A stretch of 64,000 bases of DNA from an uncultured Ruminococcus sp. (GCA_934476515.1 CAKSNZ010000005.1:58101-122100), one strand, 5' to 3'. Shown: positions 1 to 9,452, counted from the stretch's first letter. A program made the numbers and translations. The notes: a model not told the origin generated them from the sequence alone.

Positions 1-2459
1 ACCTTGAACATTATACCCTTAAACTACTTGTAAAAGAGGAAAATGGTAAGGTAGTTTTAACAGAAATGGCTCACAAAATTGCATCACAATTTGATGAAGT
101 AATGGTTGACGAATATCAAGATGCAAACGAAGTGCAAGATATAATTTTCAGAGCAGTTTCAGGAGAAGAAAAAGATTTGTTTGTAGTAGGGGATGTAAAG
201 CAAAGTATCTATTCCTTTAGACAAGCTATGCCTAAAATCTTTATTGACAGAAAAGAAAAATATCCTCTTTATGTAGCAGAAAAGGACAATTACCCTGGCA
301 GAATAGTTCTTGAAAAGAATTTTAGATCCAGAAAAGAAATCACAGATTCAGTTAACTTTGTTTTTGACTCAATAATGTCAAAGGATTGTGGTGACATTGA
401 ATACAATGAGGAAGAAACTTTAATTTGTGGTGCAACTTATAATGATACTGATGAAACAAAAGTATCTCTTAATCTAATTGATATGGATTATGAAGAAGAA
501 ACAGATAAATGTATTGTTGAGGCTGATTTTATAGCTAAAGAAATTTTCCGTACCAAGGCTCAGAGAAGTGTTTATGATAAAGGAGATTTAAGACCTGCTA
601 ATGACGGTGATTTTGCAATCCTACTTAGAAGTGCAAATAAATATGCTCATATTTATGTTAATAGATTGAAAATGTGGGGTATTCAAGCCACTTCAACAGT
701 TAGTGAAAGTTTCCTACAAAATCGTGAAATTGTTATTATAACAAATCTACTTAGAATTATTGATAACCCATTACAAGATATTCCTTTGCTTTCTGTAATG
801 GCAAGTCCTTTGTATGGCTTTTCCGGTGATGAACTAGCCTTAATGCGTACAGAGGATAGAAAAAAGAGAGTCTATAATTCCCTTGTAACCTTTGCAGAAA
901 AGGGCAGTGAAAAGGCAAAGAGATTGCTTGAAGATTTAGACAGATTTCGTACATATGCAGTTACAATGCCTGTACATACCTTACTTGACAGAATTTTTGA
1001 AGAAACTTTCTATACTTCAATTTTTGATGGTGTGTCAGAGACAGATGTGCCATACAACAATATTCTTCTATTTAAAGAATATGCAACAAACTATGAGTCA
1101 AGTGGATACAAAGGACTTTCAGCATTTGTAACTTATATTGATAACCTTGTAAAGCAAGAAAGTGACCTAAACGCAAGTAAATCCGGTGAAGAAAGTGACC
1201 TAAACGCAGTAAAGATTATGAGTATCCATGGTAGTAAGGGTTTGGAATTTCCATTTGTATTTTTAGCAAATACTACAAGAAAGTTTGTCAGTGATGCAAG
1301 TGACAATGTGCTTATTCATAAGGATTTAGGTTTTTCACTAAAAGTAAAGGATTTTGAAAATTCAATAAGATATAACACACTACCACGAGTAGCAACTTCT
1401 ATTGAAATCAAAAACAGTGAAAAGTCAGAAGAATTAAGAGTCCTTTATGTTGCACTAACAAGAGCAAGAGAAGAACTTCATATGATTTGTACAGAAAAGA
1501 ATATGGCGAATTATATTGGTAAAATGGGTTCATATATTTCTAATACTGAGAAAATCTCACCATATGCAGTATCCTCAGCAAATAAAATTTCCGATTGGTT
1601 AATTATGTGTGGACTTATCCAAACAGATGGTAGTGAACTTAGAAAAATTGCAGATATTAACCATTTCTCTAAATTCAAATCTTGCCCAAAGTGGGATATT
1701 AAGTATATTAAAGGTGTAAATAGTGATGAAGAAGTTGAGGAAGACTCCATAACTACTACTAACCAAGATACAGAAGTAACCGATGATTATATTGATACAA
1801 TTATCAAAGACAGACTTGAGTATAAGTACAAGAATGAAGGTATCAATGCTATCCCAACAAAAGTTGCAGTATCTGATATTAGTCACAATATTTCTAAGGA
1901 AAGATTTAAGAAAGTTCTTGCACGACCTGACTTTATGTCAGAAAAGTCAATGACACCAACTGAAAGAGGTACAGCAGTACATTCAGCTTTACAGTATATT
2001 GACTTTAAAAATGCAAGAAATGACTTTGATAAAGAAATAGAAAGATTAGTTACAAAAGGCTTTATCACTAAAAGACAAGGTGAAGTCCTTGACCGTAATA
2101 AACTACTAAACCTTGTAAATTCACCTTTAACAGATAGAATTGTAAATTCCGAAAAAGTATATCGTGAGTTTAAGTTCTATACAAAAATCTTAGCAAAAGA
2201 TGCATTAGAAAATGTACCTGAGAATTTTTCAGAACAAAAAATTATCCTACAAGGTGCAGTTGACTTAGCATTTGTAGAAGATAATTCACTTGTAATTGTT
2301 GACTACAAAACCGATAGAATTAAAGATGTTTCAGAGCTAAAGGAACTGTATTCTCAGCAACTTTTACTTTACAAAAACGCTATGGAACAGTGTACTCCAT
2401 ATTCAGTTTCTAAATGCATAATCTATTCAATCACTTTAGGTGATTTTGTAGAAGTGTAG
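1..2459 (+). CDS. addA: ATP-dependent helicase/nuclease subunit A (AddA), 5' end outside window
   Basis: The reading frame is open from the first in-frame codon (position 3), so the gene begins upstream. About 820 residues are visible of a family usually near 1200. Visible helicase motifs are Walker B-type VDEYQDAN close to the visible N-terminus, GDVKQSIYSFR, NFRSRKEI, SIHGSKGLEF and LYVALTRAREEL (around residues 405-490). A C-terminal RecB-type nuclease domain carries GTAVHSALQ, GAVDLAF and VDYKTD, then QLLLY. AddA pairs with AddB (not in the window; expected upstream) to process double-strand breaks for recombination at Chi-like sites. All catalytic motifs of the visible part are intact. 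The assignment is firm. Confidence 0.96.
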   Translation, partial: LEHYTLKLLVKEENGKVVLTEMAHKIASQFDEVMVDEYQDANEVQDIIFRAVSGEEKDLFVVGDVKQSIYSFRQAMPKIFIDRKEKYPLYVAEKDNYPGRIVLEKNFRSRKEITDSVNFVFDSIMSKDCGDIEYNEEETLICGATYNDTDETKVSLNLIDMDYEEETDKCIVEADFIAKEIFRTKAQRSVYDKGDLRPANDGDFAILLRSANKYAHIYVNRLKMWGIQATSTVSESFLQNREIVIITNLLRIIDNPLQDIPLLSVMASPLYGFSGDELALMRTEDRKKRVYNSLVTFAEKGSEKAKRLLEDLDRFRTYAVTMPVHTLLDRIFEETFYTSIFDGVSETDVPYNNILLFKEYATNYESSGYKGLSAFVTYIDNLVKQESDLNASKSGEESDLNAVKIMSIHGSKGLEFPFVFLANTTRKFVSDASDNVLIHKDLGFSLKVKDFENSIRYNTLPRVATSIEIKNSEKSEELRVLYVALTRAREELHMICTEKNMANYIGKMGSYISNTEKISPYAVSSANKISDWLIMCGLIQTDGSELRKIADINHFSKFKSCPKWDIKYIKGVNSDEEVEEDSITTTNQDTEVTDDYIDTIIKDRLEYKYKNEGINAIPTKVAVSDISHNISKERFKKVLARPDFMSEKSMTPTERGTAVHSALQYIDFKNARNDFDKEIERLVTKGFITKRQGEVLDRNKLLNLVNSPLTDRIVNSEKVYREFKFYTKILAKDALENVPENFSEQKIILQGAVDLAFVEDNSLVIVDYKTDRIKDVSELKELYSQQLLLYKNAMEQCTPYSVSKCIIYSITLGDFVEV

Positions 2460-2467
2460 GTGATTTT

Positions 2468-3007
2468 ATGAGTAAAATTCTTATTTTAGTAGGTAGCGTT
2501 AGAAAAAATAGCAATACAGAACTTTTGGCAAATGCCTTTAAACAAGGGGCAGAAAAACACAATTCTGTGGAAATTATTTCAGTAGCAGACTACAAAATTA
2601 ATCCTTGTGTAGGTTGCGAATATTGCCAAAATAGTGACGGTAATGTTTGTGTACAAAATGATGATATGAAAATTATCTATGAAAAACTGAAAGAATGTGA
2701 CACATTGGTTATTGCATCACCGGTGTATTTTTACGGAATTTCTGCCCAACTGAAAGCACTAATCGACAGACTACATACACCAATGAGAAATACTTTTTCT
2801 GTTAAGAATATGGCTTTGCTATTAGTAGCCGGTGCATCACTTCCACAAGTTTTTGACTCAATCCTAGTTCAGTATAACCTTGTGCTTAGTTACTTTAAAC
2901 TTAATGACTTAGGCAAGGTTCTAGTAACAGATGTTAGACAGAAAGGTGCTATCAAAGATAACAAAGCCCTACTTGATGCCTATAATTTAGGTATGTCAAT
3001 AAGTTAA
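2468..3007 (+). CDS. NADPH-dependent FMN reductase / iron-sulfur flavoprotein-like
   Basis: This 179-residue flavodoxin-fold protein starts 8 bp after addA behind an AGGTGAT ribosome-binding site and is probably co-transcribed with it. The N-terminal GSVRKNSNTELL matches the FMN phosphate loop of the NADPH-dependent FMN reductase superfamily. Residues about 47-61 hold a C-x2-C-x2-C-x7-C cluster (CVGCEYCQNSDGNVC), the pattern of iron-sulfur flavoproteins. ASPVYFYGISAQLKALIDR is the typical second FMN-binding segment. It probably moves electrons between NAD(P)H or ferredoxin and small acceptors in the cytoplasm. Whether a [4Fe-4S] cluster is really bound, and the substrate, cannot be told from sequence. 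Confidence 0.85.
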   Translation: MSKILILVGSVRKNSNTELLANAFKQGAEKHNSVEIISVADYKINPCVGCEYCQNSDGNVCVQNDDMKIIYEKLKECDTLVIASPVYFYGISAQLKALIDRLHTPMRNTFSVKNMALLLVAGASLPQVFDSILVQYNLVLSYFKLNDLGKVLVTDVRQKGAIKDNKALLDAYNLGMSIS

Positions 3008-3051
3008 ATTTGTAGTGATTAATTAATACCAATCACAAAACGCAATAATAA

Positions 3052-3111
3052 TTAATTCCAAATCACAATAGTTAATCATAAATCTCAATAATTAATCATA
3101 AATTGCAATAG
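3052..3111. repeat. Three tandem 20-bp A/T-rich repeats
   Basis: Units at 3052-3071, 3072-3091 and 3092-3111 share the pattern TAATnnnAAATnnCAATAnT with few differences. A more degenerate unit may precede them near 3025-3050. The function is unknown; the array could vary in copy number. Confidence 0.7.
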
Positions 3112-3122
3112 TTTGTAAACAA

Positions 3123-3144
3123 AAAGCTCCCAATTGGGAGCTTT
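3123..3144. terminator. Palindromic terminator-like hairpin
   Basis: AAAGCTCCC and GGGAGCTTT form a perfect 9-bp stem around an AATT loop. On the minus strand it is followed by a T-run, on the plus strand by a weaker T/C tract. It could end the addA/FMN-reductase transcript or stop antisense reading into it. Confidence 0.6.
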
Positions 3145-3323
3145 CCTCTTTGTATTATAATTTTTCAATTTTATCTTAATACTGGTTAGAAAAATTAGAG
3201 TTTGTCTTTTTAATTTTGATTGTGTGTTAAGGTAAATTCCTTTTAAATACAATCGGCTATAAAGAAAATTCATAGTGAGAATATGTACCTAAATTATATA
3301 AAAACTATGACTCACAGTTGTAG

Positions 3324-3342
3324 GGGACATCATTGATGTCCC
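3324..3342. repeat. 9-bp inverted repeat (GGGACATCA/TGATGTCCC)
   Basis: This is a perfect inverted repeat with a single-base centre and no T-run after it. It looks like a small dispersed palindrome rather than a terminator. Confidence 0.5.
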
Positions 3343-3516
3343 GTTATAAACTATACTATTTATCGGTATTATCCACTGTGTAGTAAGTTATAATTTATAA
3401 TCTGCAAATAGGACAAAAAGCCCATAGGTATCACACTTTTTAACGGGCGAACAATTAAGTGAACATCAAAGAAAACGAGCCATAGGCGAAGTTTGATTTG
3501 CTAATGAGAACTTATG

Positions 3517-3543
3517 CAAAAGTTTTTTGTAAAAAAACTTTTG
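3517..3543. repeat. A/T-rich hairpin
   Basis: CAAAAGTTTTTT pairs with AAAAAACTTTTG over a very short loop. It is adjacent to the MITE-like element. The function is unknown; it may be a remnant of another small repeat. Confidence 0.4.
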
Positions 3544-3613
3544 TAGTGAAGCCCCTACGACTGTTTGTTGTTATTTTGTCCTGTGTAATTACCCTAAATT
3601 TGTACATATTCGC

Positions 3614-3890
3614 CAGTCTCCCTTGTGTAAAGGGAGATGTCAGCGATAGCTGACAGAGGGATTGTTTAGTAGGCAGTAATAGATAGATAAAATTTAGATA
3701 GGAAAACAAAACCTATTATATATCTATCGAATAAAATTGATATAGCAAAAAGTATATACCATAACAATCCCTCAGTCGCTCTTTAAGAGTAAATTGTCAT
3801 TCTTCCAATTTACAAGCGACTAGCTTTTCTAGCGAAAACGGCAAACCCTTTGTCCCTTAGCAAGGGAATACCTTTACACAAGGGAGCCTT
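3614..3890. mobile_element. MITE-like non-coding inverted-repeat element
   Basis: The ends carry the 16-bp inverted repeat ctcccttgtgtaaagg (left 3617-3632, right complement 3871-3886). A second nested inverted repeat around gagggattgtt occurs at about 3656-3666 and 3763-3775. The left arm also contains a 7-bp hairpin, tgtcagc/gctgaca (3639-3656). Nothing inside codes for a plausible protein, and the element is about 275 bp long. This nested structure fits a miniature inverted-repeat transposable element moved in trans. No clear target-site duplication was identified by eye. Confidence 0.6.
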
Positions 3891-3975
3891 ATTTGCTAAA
3901 ATTTAACACTTTACATTTAGCCCTACAAACCCTAATTTATAGTGCTAATTACAACTCACCACAATAAAATCAAAA

Positions 3976-5571
3976 TCACCTATTCAACTTTTCAATAATC
4001 TTTTCAGCACATTTGATGCCATCAACACCGGCAGAAACAATACCACCGGCATAACCGGCACCTTCACCACAAGGATAAAGTCCCTCAACACTAACACTTT
4101 CAAGGCTTTCTCTGTCACGAAGAATTCTGATAGGTGATGAACTTCTTGACTCAACACCGGTTAGTAATGCATCATTATCAGCAAAACCTTTGAGCCTTTT
4201 ATCCATCTGTATAATGCCACTTCTCATTGAATTAGTGATAAATTCCGGTAGCACATCATCCATTTTACAGAACTTTGTACCGATTTTATATGATGGCAAT
4301 ACTTCACCAAAGTTATCACTAACTTTATTGTTGAGAAAGTCTCCAACCTTTTGTACAGGTGCTTTGTAGTCACTGCCACCAACTAAAAATGCTTTTCTCT
4401 CAATTTCTTCTTGAAAGTACATTCCGGAAAGTACATCATCACCAAAGTCATTTGGATTAATCCCAACAAGTAGGGCAGAGTTAGAATTTACTTCATCTCT
4501 GGCATAATAACTCATACCGTTGGTAACAACAGTTTCTTCTGTACTTTGTGCCGGTACAACCAAACCACCGGGACACATACAAAATGTATAAACACCTCTA
4601 CCGTTTTCAAGGTGACTGTTTAGCTTATATATTGATGGTGTTAGTTTTTTGCATTTTGCAAATTCACCGTATTGTGCAATGTCAATTTTTTCTTGTAAAT
4701 GCTCAATTCTTGCACCTACTGCAAAAGGCTTTGCCTCAATAGAAAGGTTCATATCCTTAATCATCCTAAATGTATCTCTAGCCGAATGACCGATTGCAAG
4801 AATAATATTGTCGCAGAAAATTTCTTTTTCTTGACCATTACTTGTAGCAATAATTGACTTAACCTTGTTGCCTTTAAGATTAATTTTACTTAAACAAGTT
4901 CCAAATAATACTTTGCCACCAAGTGACTTAATTTCTTCTCTAATGTTTTTAATAGTAGGTTTTAATTTGTCAGTACCAATGTGAGGTTTTGCATTGTACA
5001 TAATGTCTTTAGGTGCACCATGACTGACAAATTCTTCAAATAACTTTCTAACTCTCTTGTCCTTAGTACCGGTAGTTAACTTACCGTCAGAAAAAGCACC
5101 TGCACCACCTTCACCAAATTGTACATTAGAATTAGTGTTTAATTTACCACCATTCCAAAATGTATCAACATCACTTGTCCTAGTGTCAATGTCCATACCT
5201 CTTTCAATGAGAGTAACCTTAGCACCTGACCTTGCAAGTATTAAACTTGCAAATAATCCGGCAGGACCTGCACCAACAACAACTGTGTTGCTACTGTTAT
5301 TTTTGCAAATAGGTTGTTCGTATTTGTAGATTTTACTTTCAGAAACCTTTTTGCTTTTAGTTCTTTTTAGTGTAGAATTTTCATTCTTAACCTTAACATC
5401 AACAGTAGCTAGGAAATGAACATCACTTTTCTTTCTGGCATCAATAGATAACTTGAAAAGTTCATAGCTAACTATTTCATCTTTCTTACAGTTAAGTTCC
5501 TTAACTATTTTTTTAATCAACTCATCTTCCTTGTAATTAGGAGATAATCGTAAATTATTTATTCTTATCAT
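3976..5571 (-). CDS. FAD-dependent dehydrogenase, COG2509-like
   Basis: This is a 531-residue flavoprotein. I start at the ATG giving MIRINNLRL, because the longer frame runs back into the upstream gene and this ATG overlaps that gene's TGA as ATGA. After a roughly 100-residue N-terminal domain come the dinucleotide-binding VVGAGPAGLFASLILARSG and an ERG acidic end. Then follow QFGEGGAGAFSDGKL, typical of this uncharacterised dehydrogenase family, and a C-terminal GEGAGYAGGIVSAGVDG that closes the FAD site. It is translationally coupled to the next flavoprotein. The substrate is unknown; relatives are annotated only as NAD(P)/FAD-dependent oxidoreductases. Confidence 0.85.
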   Translation of the reverse strand: MIRINNLRLSPNYKEDELIKKIVKELNCKKDEIVSYELFKLSIDARKKSDVHFLATVDVKVKNENSTLKRTKSKKVSESKIYKYEQPICKNNSSNTVVVGAGPAGLFASLILARSGAKVTLIERGMDIDTRTSDVDTFWNGGKLNTNSNVQFGEGGAGAFSDGKLTTGTKDKRVRKLFEEFVSHGAPKDIMYNAKPHIGTDKLKPTIKNIREEIKSLGGKVLFGTCLSKINLKGNKVKSIIATSNGQEKEIFCDNIILAIGHSARDTFRMIKDMNLSIEAKPFAVGARIEHLQEKIDIAQYGEFAKCKKLTPSIYKLNSHLENGRGVYTFCMCPGGLVVPAQSTEETVVTNGMSYYARDEVNSNSALLVGINPNDFGDDVLSGMYFQEEIERKAFLVGGSDYKAPVQKVGDFLNNKVSDNFGEVLPSYKIGTKFCKMDDVLPEFITNSMRSGIIQMDKRLKGFADNDALLTGVESRSSSPIRILRDRESLESVSVEGLYPCGEGAGYAGGIVSAGVDGIKCAEKIIEKLNR

Positions 5572-6761
5572 TCTAAAGCACCGGCTTTCATTCCTGAGGC
5601 AAAAGCAAATTGTAAATTGTATCCACCACAAATGCCGTCAATGTCAATAATCTCACCACAAAAATATAGGTTAGGAATATATAGACTTTCCAGAGTATTA
5701 GTGTTAATTTCTTTACCTGATACACCACCACAGGTAACCTGACTTTTTGAATAATCATTTTTACCGGTAGTAACAAAGTCAAATTCATTTATTATTCCGG
5801 CAAGATTTTCAATTTCTTTTTTAGAAATATCATTGCACTTTCTGTTGAAAGAACCCATTTTTCCAACCTTTAATAATGCAACAGAAAGTTTATTGTTAAA
5901 CATACCAAGGAAAAAGTCCTCAATACTGTTGTCTTTAAACAAAGTTCTTCTTTCCTTTAAAATATCAATAATTTCATTTTTACTGTAGTCAGGCATTAAG
6001 GAAACTCTTACTGTATCATAGTCAAGATAACTAAGATTAAATGCACAAATACCTGAAATACTTTCACCTGTAAACTGAATTTCACCACTGTCACTTTTAA
6101 CTACTTTACCTTTTTTCATAACAGATACTTTGCCATCAGCTCTAACACCTTTGATAGTTTTTAGAATATCAGACTTAACATTAATAGGGCAAAGTGCAGG
6201 TTTTAGCTTGGTAATAGTGTGGCCTAAGTTTTCTACAAGTGAATACATACTACCGTCACTACCAAGGTTAGGACTGCTTTTGCCACCTGTAGCAATAATT
6301 AATTTGTCACAACTGAATTTATATAAATTAGTCTTAATTTCAAAAGTCTCACCAACTGAAATATCAGTTACCCTACAGTCTGTATATATTTCAATATCGT
6401 CTTGATAAAGTCTGTTTCTAAGAATATCAAGAACTGCTGAGGCTTGTTTACATTTAGGATAAACTCTGCCACAATTATCTGCAAAGGTATATAAACCCAT
6501 ACTGTTAAAATAATTTACTATATATTTAGGAGAATATTCGGAAAATAAATTTTTAATCCCATAGCTAAAGCTACCATGATAATCTTTAATTTTAGCACCT
6601 ATATTTGTCATATTGCATTTGCCGTTACCTGTAGCTAAAATTTTCTTGCCGATTCTACTTTCCTTTTCAATAATGGCAACATTTTCGTATTGCTTTTTAG
6701 CTTCAATAGCTGCTACAATACCTGATGCACCACCACCGATTATTACAACATCATACTTCAT
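5568..6761 (-). CDS. NAD(P)/FAD-dependent oxidoreductase, HI0933/YhiN (BaiN-like) family
   Basis: This is a 397-residue flavoprotein. The start chosen is the ATG giving MKYDVVIIGGG, with GAGG six bases upstream; the frame's earlier ATG would add a hydrophobic tail with no match to the family. Features are GGGASGIVAAIEA (FAD phosphate loop), GNGKCNMTN and ATGGKS. The C-terminal CGEIIDIDGICGGYNLQFAFASG is diagnostic of the HI0933/YhiN group. Some relatives act on bile-acid enoyl intermediates, but most have no known substrate. The TGA overlaps the next gene's ATG, so the two proteins may work together. Confidence 0.86.
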   Translation of the reverse strand: MKYDVVIIGGGASGIVAAIEAKKQYENVAIIEKESRIGKKILATGNGKCNMTNIGAKIKDYHGSFSYGIKNLFSEYSPKYIVNYFNSMGLYTFADNCGRVYPKCKQASAVLDILRNRLYQDDIEIYTDCRVTDISVGETFEIKTNLYKFSCDKLIIATGGKSSPNLGSDGSMYSLVENLGHTITKLKPALCPINVKSDILKTIKGVRADGKVSVMKKGKVVKSDSGEIQFTGESISGICAFNLSYLDYDTVRVSLMPDYSKNEIIDILKERRTLFKDNSIEDFFLGMFNNKLSVALLKVGKMGSFNRKCNDISKKEIENLAGIINEFDFVTTGKNDYSKSQVTCGGVSGKEINTNTLESLYIPNLYFCGEIIDIDGICGGYNLQFAFASGMKAGALE

Positions 6762-6781
6762 ATATTTCCTCATAAAAAACA

Positions 6782-6803
6782 ATAGTGGGATTGCTCCCAC
6801 TAT
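6782..6803 (-). terminator. Rho-independent terminator after the small export gene
   Basis: The 9-bp stem ATAGTGGGA/TCCCACTAT with a 4-base loop is followed on the minus strand by TTGTTTTTT. It lies between the export protein gene and the flavoprotein gene, so it would end or attenuate transcription from the former. Confidence 0.8.
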
Positions 6804-6830
6804 CTAAAATTTTAATATTTTAATATAATT

Positions 6831-7436
6831 TTATTTTGCCTTTTTCTTCTTTAGAATATGTCTTACAACAAAGATACCGATTACTACTGCAACGATACCA
6901 CAAAGAGCAGCTACAACAACACTTGTTGGAATGTTAAATGTTGTTACAATCCAAGGAATACCGTAAGTGATAATTGTCATAATAGTTGCTGACATACATA
7001 GTCCCAAAATAGTAGCAATAAATGTTTGCTTTAAACTAAAGTTAAATAAACCGGCTACAAGACCACCTGTCCAAGCACCTGTTACAGGAAGTGGAATACC
7101 GATAAATACTGTAAGACCGAAGGTTTTGTACTTCATAATCTTAGGAGCACTTGTGTTTGCTTTATTCTCTAGGAAGTCAACAAACTTAACAACAGGACTT
7201 AACTTAGTTTTTCTCAAGAACTTTAGTAGCTTTTCAATAAACAGTACTACGAATGGGATTGGTAAGAAGTTACCAACAATACAAATTGGCAATGCTTGCC
7301 ATAGTGGTACTTTACATAGAGCAGCAGCAATCAGTCCACCACGAAGTTCCAAAATAGGGAACAATGATACTAAGAAACAGAACAACTGTCCGTTCATATG
7401 TAGCGTATCGTTTAACATATTAATAAATGATTCCAT
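6831..7436 (-). CDS. Small multidrug-export (COG2426) family membrane protein
   Basis: This 201-residue integral membrane protein has several hydrophobic helices. FPILELRGGLIAAAL near residue 25 and GIPLPVTGAWTGGLVAGLF near residue 115 are the two half-repeat signatures of the Sm_multidrug_ex (DedA-related) family. The C-terminal tail is lysine-rich (KKKKAK), placing it in the cytoplasm under the positive-inside rule. The original drug-export label rests on little evidence; a lipid- or small-molecule-translocation role is equally possible. It is transcribed alone or with the downstream flavoproteins, separated by a terminator. Confidence 0.8.
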   Translation of the reverse strand: MESFINMLNDTLHMNGQLFCFLVSLFPILELRGGLIAAALCKVPLWQALPICIVGNFLPIPFVVLFIEKLLKFLRKTKLSPVVKFVDFLENKANTSAPKIMKYKTFGLTVFIGIPLPVTGAWTGGLVAGLFNFSLKQTFIATILGLCMSATIMTIITYGIPWIVTTFNIPTSVVVAALCGIVAVVIGIFVVRHILKKKKAK

Positions 7437-7561
7437 AACATTCTCCTATCGGTCATTATTACTAAAATATTATATATTAATTTATTCAATTTATCAATAG
7501 ATTTCATTGACTTTGTTTTTAATTTTTTGTAAAATAATAGTGTATTGTGAAGGAGTGTGCT

Positions 7562-8044
7562 ATGAAATCTTTACATATGAGCAAAAAAGATAAATTAAAA
7601 GCAATTATACTCATAATTATGACTTTATGTGTTGTTGCTTTTATTTTTATGCATTCATTAACCCCGGCAACTCTCAGTGCTGAGGAGTCAGGTGCAGTTA
7701 CTGACTGGCTAACTAATTTAATACCCTTTCAGTTAACAGACCATATTGTCAGAAAAATGGCACACTTTACGGAATATTCAGTTCTTGGCTTTTTAACCTC
7801 TTTTACTGTATATTCTTTCTTCAAGAAACCAACCGGTGGAATTTTCATAAAATTGTTTGTTACTCTTTTTACAGCAGTAATTGACGAAACAATACAACTT
7901 AATGTACCCGATAGAAGTGGACAAGTAACAGATGTGCTACTTGATTTTTCAGGTGCAGTTACGGGTATAATAGTATCCACCTTGTTGATTTTGATTTACT
8001 TACTATATAAAAAAGGAAAGGAAATGAAAAATGGAAGGAACTAA
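7562..8044 (+). CDS. VanZ-like family membrane protein
   Basis: This 160-residue protein has about four membrane segments. I use the ATG at 7562, behind AAGGAG with 6-base spacing, rather than the GTG 15 bp upstream that overlaps the ribosome-binding site. KMAHFTEYSVLGFL and the later DETIQLNVPDRSGQVTDVLLDFSG are the VanZ-family signature (conserved His, Glu and Asp in the membrane). VanZ gives low teicoplanin resistance in Tn1546, but most relatives are housekeeping membrane proteins of unknown function, and no vancomycin genes are near. It overlaps the start of the MATE gene by 14 bp. Confidence 0.85.
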   Translation: MKSLHMSKKDKLKAIILIIMTLCVVAFIFMHSLTPATLSAEESGAVTDWLTNLIPFQLTDHIVRKMAHFTEYSVLGFLTSFTVYSFFKKPTGGIFIKLFVTLFTAVIDETIQLNVPDRSGQVTDVLLDFSGAVTGIIVSTLLILIYLLYKKGKEMKNGRN

Positions 8045-9416
8045 ACAAAACAAAATGGGTACTGCCCCAATGTTCAGACTTATTTTAGGTATGAGTTTAC
8101 CTGCTATGTTTAGTATGCTTATTCAGGCACTATACAACATTGTTGATAGTATGTTTGTTAGTAACTATAGCAATAGTATTTTAACCGGTAATGACTCACT
8201 ACTTTCTGTTAATATTGCTTATCCGTTACAGATGATTCTTATTTCTGTAGCAGTTGGTTCAGGTGTTGGTGTTAACTCACTAATAGCCAGAAGACTTGGT
8301 GCAAGACATCAAGAACAAGCTGACTCAGCAGCAACTCATGGATTTTTCTTAACATTTATTGACTGGTTTATATTTGTTCTTATTGGTATATTTCTTGCAA
8401 AACCATTTATCTCACTATATACAAATGACCAAGCTATTATGGATGCCAGTGTAGCCTATATCAGAATTGTACTTATCGGTTCATTAGGTTCAAATATCAC
8501 TTGTATGCTTGAAAAGGTATTGCAGTCAACAGGTAATATGATAATGCCAATGCTTAGTCAGCTAACAGGTGCAGTTATAAATATTATCCTTGACCCAATC
8601 TTTATTTACACATTTGACTTAGGTGTAGCCGGTGCTGCTATTGCAACAATTATTGCTCAGCATATTAGTGCTGTTCTTTGCTTATTCTTCTTATTTGGAA
8701 AGAAACAACTTGTAAAAATCCATGTTAAAGGATTTAGATTTAAGGCAGAAACAGTAAAGAACATTTATGTAGTTGCTTTACCTGCAATGGTTATGCAAGC
8801 TATCGGTTCATTTATGGTTATGGGTATTAACTTTATTATCTCATTGGCTCATGATACAGTAGCAGCTAAGAATGCAGCAACAAATGTATTTGGTGTTTAT
8901 TTCAAACTTCAGTCATTTGTATTTATGCCTGTATTCGGTCTAAACCAAGGTTCAACACCTATTATCGGTTTTAACTATGGTGCTAGGGATAAAAAGAGGA
9001 TGTACAGTGCTATTAAGTGGGCTATTCTCTTTGCAGTAATTATTATGACTGCCGGTTTTATTGTATTCCAAATTGTTCCGGAAGTACTTCTAGGTCTGTT
9101 TAACCCAACAGAAGAAATGCTTGATATTGGTACAGTAGCTTTGAGAATTATCTCTCTATGCTTTATTCCTGCAGCACTTGGTATTGTATTCTCAGGTGTA
9201 TTTCAGGCAGTAGGTAAGGGTGTCAGAAGTCTTATTATGTCACTACTTCGTCAGCTATGTTTAATTGTTCCTATTGCTTACTTCCTATCAAGTATCAGCC
9301 TAAAGGATATGTGGTATGCTTTCCCTCTAGCTGAAATCGGTTCACTTATTGTTGGTATTATCTTCTTTATCACTCTTGTAAAGGGTGACTTCAAGAGACT
9401 TGACCACAAGGAATAA
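8031..9416 (+). CDS. MATE family efflux transporter
   Basis: This 461-residue protein has about 12 hydrophobic helices in two MatE repeats. The start of repeat 1 (MSLPAMFSMLIQALYNIVDS) and of repeat 2 (VALPAMVMQAIGSFMVMGIN) align with each other, as the family requires. VGSGVGVNSLIARRLG and LNQGSTPIIGFNYGA are typical MATE motifs. It probably exports cationic compounds or a metabolite in exchange for Na+ or H+. The start overlaps the VanZ-like gene, so the pair is translationally coupled. The substrate cannot be predicted. Confidence 0.93.
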   Translation: MEGTKQNKMGTAPMFRLILGMSLPAMFSMLIQALYNIVDSMFVSNYSNSILTGNDSLLSVNIAYPLQMILISVAVGSGVGVNSLIARRLGARHQEQADSAATHGFFLTFIDWFIFVLIGIFLAKPFISLYTNDQAIMDASVAYIRIVLIGSLGSNITCMLEKVLQSTGNMIMPMLSQLTGAVINIILDPIFIYTFDLGVAGAAIATIIAQHISAVLCLFFLFGKKQLVKIHVKGFRFKAETVKNIYVVALPAMVMQAIGSFMVMGINFIISLAHDTVAAKNAATNVFGVYFKLQSFVFMPVFGLNQGSTPIIGFNYGARDKKRMYSAIKWAILFAVIIMTAGFIVFQIVPEVLLGLFNPTEEMLDIGTVALRIISLCFIPAALGIVFSGVFQAVGKGVRSLIMSLLRQLCLIVPIAYFLSSISLKDMWYAFPLAEIGSLIVGIIFFITLVKGDFKRLDHKE

Positions 9417-9452
9417 TTAACCTTTTACTGCATATATTTTAGTGGTGATAAT

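Larger units (their letters stand above)
3008..3975. other. Gene-free 968-bp interval rich in small repeats
   Basis: No convincing gene lies here; short open frames are low-complexity and lack ribosome-binding sites. In order it holds three 20-bp tandem repeats, a terminator-like palindrome at 3123-3144, a 9-bp inverted repeat at 3324-3342, an A/T-rich hairpin at 3517-3543 and a MITE-like inverted-repeat element at about 3614-3890. It lies between convergent genes (FMN reductase on plus, FAD dehydrogenase on minus), a usual place for insertion of small non-coding elements. Confidence 0.7.

Noticed and set aside
3052-3111. CRISPR array
   Set aside because: The 20-bp units are directly adjacent with no spacers.
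7562-8044. Vancomycin/teicoplanin resistance gene vanZ
   Set aside because: Only general VanZ-like family membership; no van operon genes near, and such proteins are common in ordinary chromosomes.
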